A stretch of 35,934 nucleotides of DNA from Chloroflexota bacterium (lineage in GTDB: Bacteria; Chloroflexota; Dehalococcoidia; Lucifugimonadales; Lucifugimonadaceae). The stretch is taken from positions 1-35,934 of the forward strand of contig JAJRZP010000048.1 of the NCBI GenBank assembly GCA_024275195.1. Direction: 5' to 3'. Shown here in pieces: positions 33,751-35,934 of the stretch (within the stretch, counting starts at the first letter, position 1; each line of letters starts with the position of its first letter). The position numbers were made by a program, and so were the translations under genes. A model generated the notes under the pieces. The model did not search any database. It was not told the DNA's origin and saw nothing but the letters and a program-made list of their open reading frames with translations.

Positions 33751-35042
33751 TGCCCCCCGGCCTGCTGTCCCTGCTGGCGCTAATAATCTCTGGAACCATT
33801 TTCTTTCTGACCGCCCTCGCGATATCTTCGCTCGGCACTCGGATTAACCCTCTGCCCTCGGTTATTCGGAATCCCGCGCTGAACGGAAACGGTCAGGGAG
33901 ATTCGGATCACGATCACGGATTTTCTGGTCGACTCACAGCCGAGTCCAGCCTCATAGGCAGAAGCCTTCAGGCCGCGGCAATGATGGCATCGGCACTTGC
34001 CGTGCTCGCTATGTTTGAATCGAACTCGGATTCCGCGGTCTCTGGTTATAAAATTGCCTTCAGCGGCGTGATCACGGCAGGCGGTGCCATCGTTGTTCAA
34101 CTCGTCGCCTCCGGACTTTCCGGATACCGGCGAAACTGGGCCCGCACCATCAGCCGACCGACCGGCACACTTTTGCGCTGGATCAGCACCGTACCCGGGA
34201 TTTCACATGTAGTGAACTTCTCGCTCTCACGAGGCCGGGGTGGCGATGCTGTTGGAGAGGAAGTTTCGGCTGCTCTTCAAGAGAGCCTCGACTTCCTTGA
34301 AGAATCGGTTATCCCTGCCGACCAGAACGAACTGAGGATGATCCGCGGCATCTTGCGAATGGATACTGTGAAGGTTCGAGAGATCATGGTGCCCAGAGTA
34401 GACATGAATACTGCCTCTGCGACTGCGAGCATCGGTGAGGTTGCAGATCTGATGTCTGTCGGTGGCCATAGCAAGATTCCCGTGTATAACGAATCTATTG
34501 ATTCGATCGCCGGGGTTATTTTCGCTCGAGACGTGCTGGCGGCACTGGATAACGACGAGAACCCTGAGAACCCAGTAGCAAGCCTCGCACGCCCTGCGCT
34601 GCACGTACCGGAGTCGCAGAGCCTTGAGAGGCTGCTTCGGCAGCTTCAGGAGCACCGAACAGGGCTGGCGATTGTTGTAGACGAATACGGTGGCGTGTCG
34701 GGTCTGGTTACCGTGACTGATTTAATCGAAGAGATCGTCGGAGAATTGATCGACGAGTTTGATGTCGATGGCCCTGAGATCGAGGCAGTTGATTCCAGAG
34801 AAATGTTTGCAGATGCCGGTGCATCGATCGACCTGATGAACCAGACATTAGGGACTTCAATTGTTGCGGACGGTTTCGATACGGTGGGTGGCCTCGTTTT
34901 CCGAGAGTTGGGAAAAATGCCGTCACCGGGCGACACTGTTGCAGTGGAAGGGGTGATCATCACCGTCCAATCGGTCATCGGTAGGCGAATCCGCCGCGTG
35001 AAGGTCGAGCGCACAGAGACGATCGGCATTGACGCCGACTAG
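33750..35042 (+). CDS. CNNM/CorC-HlyC family membrane protein with CBS pair
   Basis: A 430-residue protein. The N-terminal membrane domain has about three hydrophobic segments (residues 5-25, 70-90, 95-120) in the place of DUF21, but is divergent. Two CBS domains follow (REIMVPRVDMNTASATA... and ALHVPESQSLERLLRQLQ...GLAIVVDEYGGVSGLVTVTD), then the C-terminal CorC_HlyC domain (about 350-425). The family is linked to Mg2+/Co2+ export and, under the older name, haemolysin; the CBS pair usually binds ATP/Mg. The ATG at 33750 overlaps the preceding small ORF, and a gap of 130 bases separates it from glmU. Confidence 0.88.
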   Translation: MPPGLLSLLALIISGTIFFLTALAISSLGTRINPLPSVIRNPALNGNGQGDSDHDHGFSGRLTAESSLIGRSLQAAAMMASALAVLAMFESNSDSAVSGYKIAFSGVITAGGAIVVQLVASGLSGYRRNWARTISRPTGTLLRWISTVPGISHVVNFSLSRGRGGDAVGEEVSAALQESLDFLEESVIPADQNELRMIRGILRMDTVKVREIMVPRVDMNTASATASIGEVADLMSVGGHSKIPVYNESIDSIAGVIFARDVLAALDNDENPENPVASLARPALHVPESQSLERLLRQLQEHRTGLAIVVDEYGGVSGLVTVTDLIEEIVGELIDEFDVDGPEIEAVDSREMFADAGASIDLMNQTLGTSIVADGFDTVGGLVFRELGKMPSPGDTVAVEGVIITVQSVIGRRIRRVKVERTETIGIDAD

Positions 35043-35422
35043 GCATTTCGCAGCGTTGGACTGACCAAACGTGTGAATGACGAACAAGCCGCTCCGTCAC
35101 CATCTAACTACTTGTCCGGGTCAGAAACACCACTTCTGTTTGAACAAGCCTGACGCGCATGCAGTCCGGTTGTGCAATGGATTCAGTTGATCCCGCAAGA
35201 AGCATTCGAACTACCCCATGCGCCCATGGGAACGCTTTTACATTACGACGAGCGGTATTGAGCCTCTCTGGTGATTGGTGAGAGTTTGCCTGGCGAACAG
35301 AGCAGCAGGTATTCGGTTATCGGCAATCGCCCGATGCACTTAAACCAACCGGCGTGAGGATATAGCGCGACCCAGATGTTCCCGTCCTGTTACAGATTTG
35401 CACCCACTCGAAGTCTGTTGTG

Positions 35423-35459
35423 GATTATCGATGGGCGAATTTACTTGCCTTCGATAATC
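35423..35459. repeat. 9-bp inverted repeat
   Basis: GATTATCGA and TCGATAATC are perfect complements with a 19-base interior, part of which (GGGCGAA/TTGCC) can pair further with a bulge. It could be a hairpin of an RNA from this gap or the far part of the terminator of the surface-protein gene. Confidence 0.5.
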
Positions 35460-35492
35460 TGGCGTTGAACATCGATCTGGAAGGTTAACTGA

Positions 35493-35520
35493 AGACGCCC
35501 CGGCATAACCCGGGGCGTCT
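35493..35520. terminator. Perfect 11-bp hairpin after surface-protein gene
   Basis: AGACGCCCCGG (35493-35503) pairs with CCGGGGCGTCT (35510-35520) around a six-base loop, 25 bases past the stop of the minus-strand surface-protein gene. It lacks a T tract, but the stem is very stable and the position suits a terminator. Confidence 0.7.
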
Positions 35521-35544
35521 CAGTAATCAAAGGATTAGGAGAGC

Positions 35545-35934
35545 CTAGCCGTCAATCTTGTCAACAAGAAGGAAGGCCGATGAACCTCGGTTGCCCTGAT
35601 CGCCAGTAGCGGTGATCGTGTAGAGGCCCGGTTCCCAGCCCTCAAGGTCGACCGTGAGTTCGAAAGCGCCATTCTCGTTACCGACAGTAAGCGAGTCGTT
35701 CGTTCTAGGTGTCGAGCTTGAAAGAAGCTTGTCGAAGCCGCCTTTCTTCGCTGCGACCGAAATCGACTCGTCCTTAGCAAACCCACCACCAATGATGGTG
35801 ATCGTTGCGTTACCGCCTGTTAGCTCGGCGGCACCGGTCGAAGGACCGCTGGCGTCGAACACGGTGATTCCAGCAATCTTGGTCGTGCCATCGGCGCCAT
35901 CGGCACCATCTTTACCTGGAGCACCGTCCATACC
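35545..35934 (-). CDS. Collagen-repeat surface protein, C-terminal fragment
   Basis: The frame runs off the right edge; 129 C-terminal residues are visible. They begin with six Gly-x-y triplets (GMDGAPGKDGADGADGTT), the end of a collagen-like region that continues outside the window. The rest (about 105 residues) is a beta-rich domain: ITVFDASGPSTGAAELTGG, then TITIIGGGFAKDESISV, and GAFELTVDLEGWEPGLYTITATGD, resembling an IPT/TIG or Ig-like module. It ends in a short tail without an LPXTG motif or a membrane anchor. Probably secreted or displayed; function unknown. Confidence 0.8.
   Translation of the reverse strand, partial: GMDGAPGKDGADGADGTTKIAGITVFDASGPSTGAAELTGGNATITIIGGGFAKDESISVAAKKGGFDKLLSSSTPRTNDSLTVGNENGAFELTVDLEGWEPGLYTITATGDQGNRGSSAFLLVDKIDG

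Larger units (their letters stand above)
35043..35544. other. 502-base intergenic region without a convincing gene
   Basis: No ORF here has family features. There are two structured elements: a 9-base inverted repeat, GATTATCGA (35423-35431)/TCGATAATC (35451-35459), and the 11-base hairpin listed separately. A GTG-started 26-codon ORF (from about 35073) lacks support. No known small RNA was recognised. Confidence 0.55.

Noticed and set aside
35073-35153. GTG-started 26-codon ORF after the CNNM-like gene.
   Set aside because: No ribosome binding site, no motif, and length within chance expectation.
1-35934. CRISPR arrays, insertion sequences, rRNA genes.
   Set aside because: No regularly spaced direct repeats, transposase ORFs or rRNA segments were seen on either strand.

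Overview
The window is a gene-dense stretch of bacterial chromosome with moderate GC, dominated by housekeeping genes. The gene order (ruvC-ruvA-ruvB; tig-clpP-clpX; dprA-topA-xerC-aroQ-pepQ-efp-xseA-xseB), the HemQ-type chlorite dismutase-fold protein, the Thermus-type RuvC active site and the frequent GTG/TTG starts suggest Chloroflexota, perhaps a marine Dehalococcoidia/SAR202-like lineage. This placement is an inference; there is no rRNA gene to confirm it. I see no phage, insertion sequence, integron or CRISPR array.

Layout. 1-237: 3' end of a DNA methyltransferase. 287-1432 (-): acyl-CoA dehydrogenase. 1662-4011 (+): Holliday-junction operon ruvC-ruvA-ruvB. 4036 to about 7.8-7.9 kb (-): two translationally coupled half-transporters forming an asymmetric (degenerate-site) ABC exporter. 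8065-10719: GNAT acetyltransferase (+), then a zinc-ribbon membrane protein and a DapA-family lyase (-). 11029-12819 (+): siroheme nitrite/sulfite reductase, preceded by a leader that carries a terminator and a mutually exclusive antiterminator pairing. 12907-15096: small membrane protein (-), HemQ-like protein (+), 7Fe ferredoxin (-) and an unusual A-type Fe-S protein with a Cys/Gly-rich tail (-). 15415-18582 (+): Lrp/AsnC regulator, BioY and AspRS. 18753-22250 (+): trigger factor, ClpP, ClpX. 22303-31481 (-): nine co-oriented genes, dprA, topA, xerC, aroQ, pepQ, efp, xseA, xseB and a PurN-like formyltransferase. 31750-32006 (-): two tRNA-Ser genes. 32276-35042 (+): glmU, a possible 28-codon ORF and a CNNM/CorC-type protein. 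35043-35544: 0.5 kb without a convincing gene. 35545-end (-): C-terminus of a collagen-repeat surface protein.

Themes: DNA recombination and topology (RuvABC, XerC, TopA, DprA, ExoVII), protein quality control (trigger factor feeding nascent chains, ClpXP degrading them), and Fe-S/siroheme redox chemistry (reductase, ferredoxin, A-type protein, HemQ-like protein). The observations most worth following up are the attenuator-like leader before the siroheme reductase, the A-type Fe-S protein whose first cluster cysteine is a histidine and whose tail is Cys/Gly-rich, the palindrome just upstream of it, and the atypical modification loop of EF-P. I do not see a wholly new multi-gene system.
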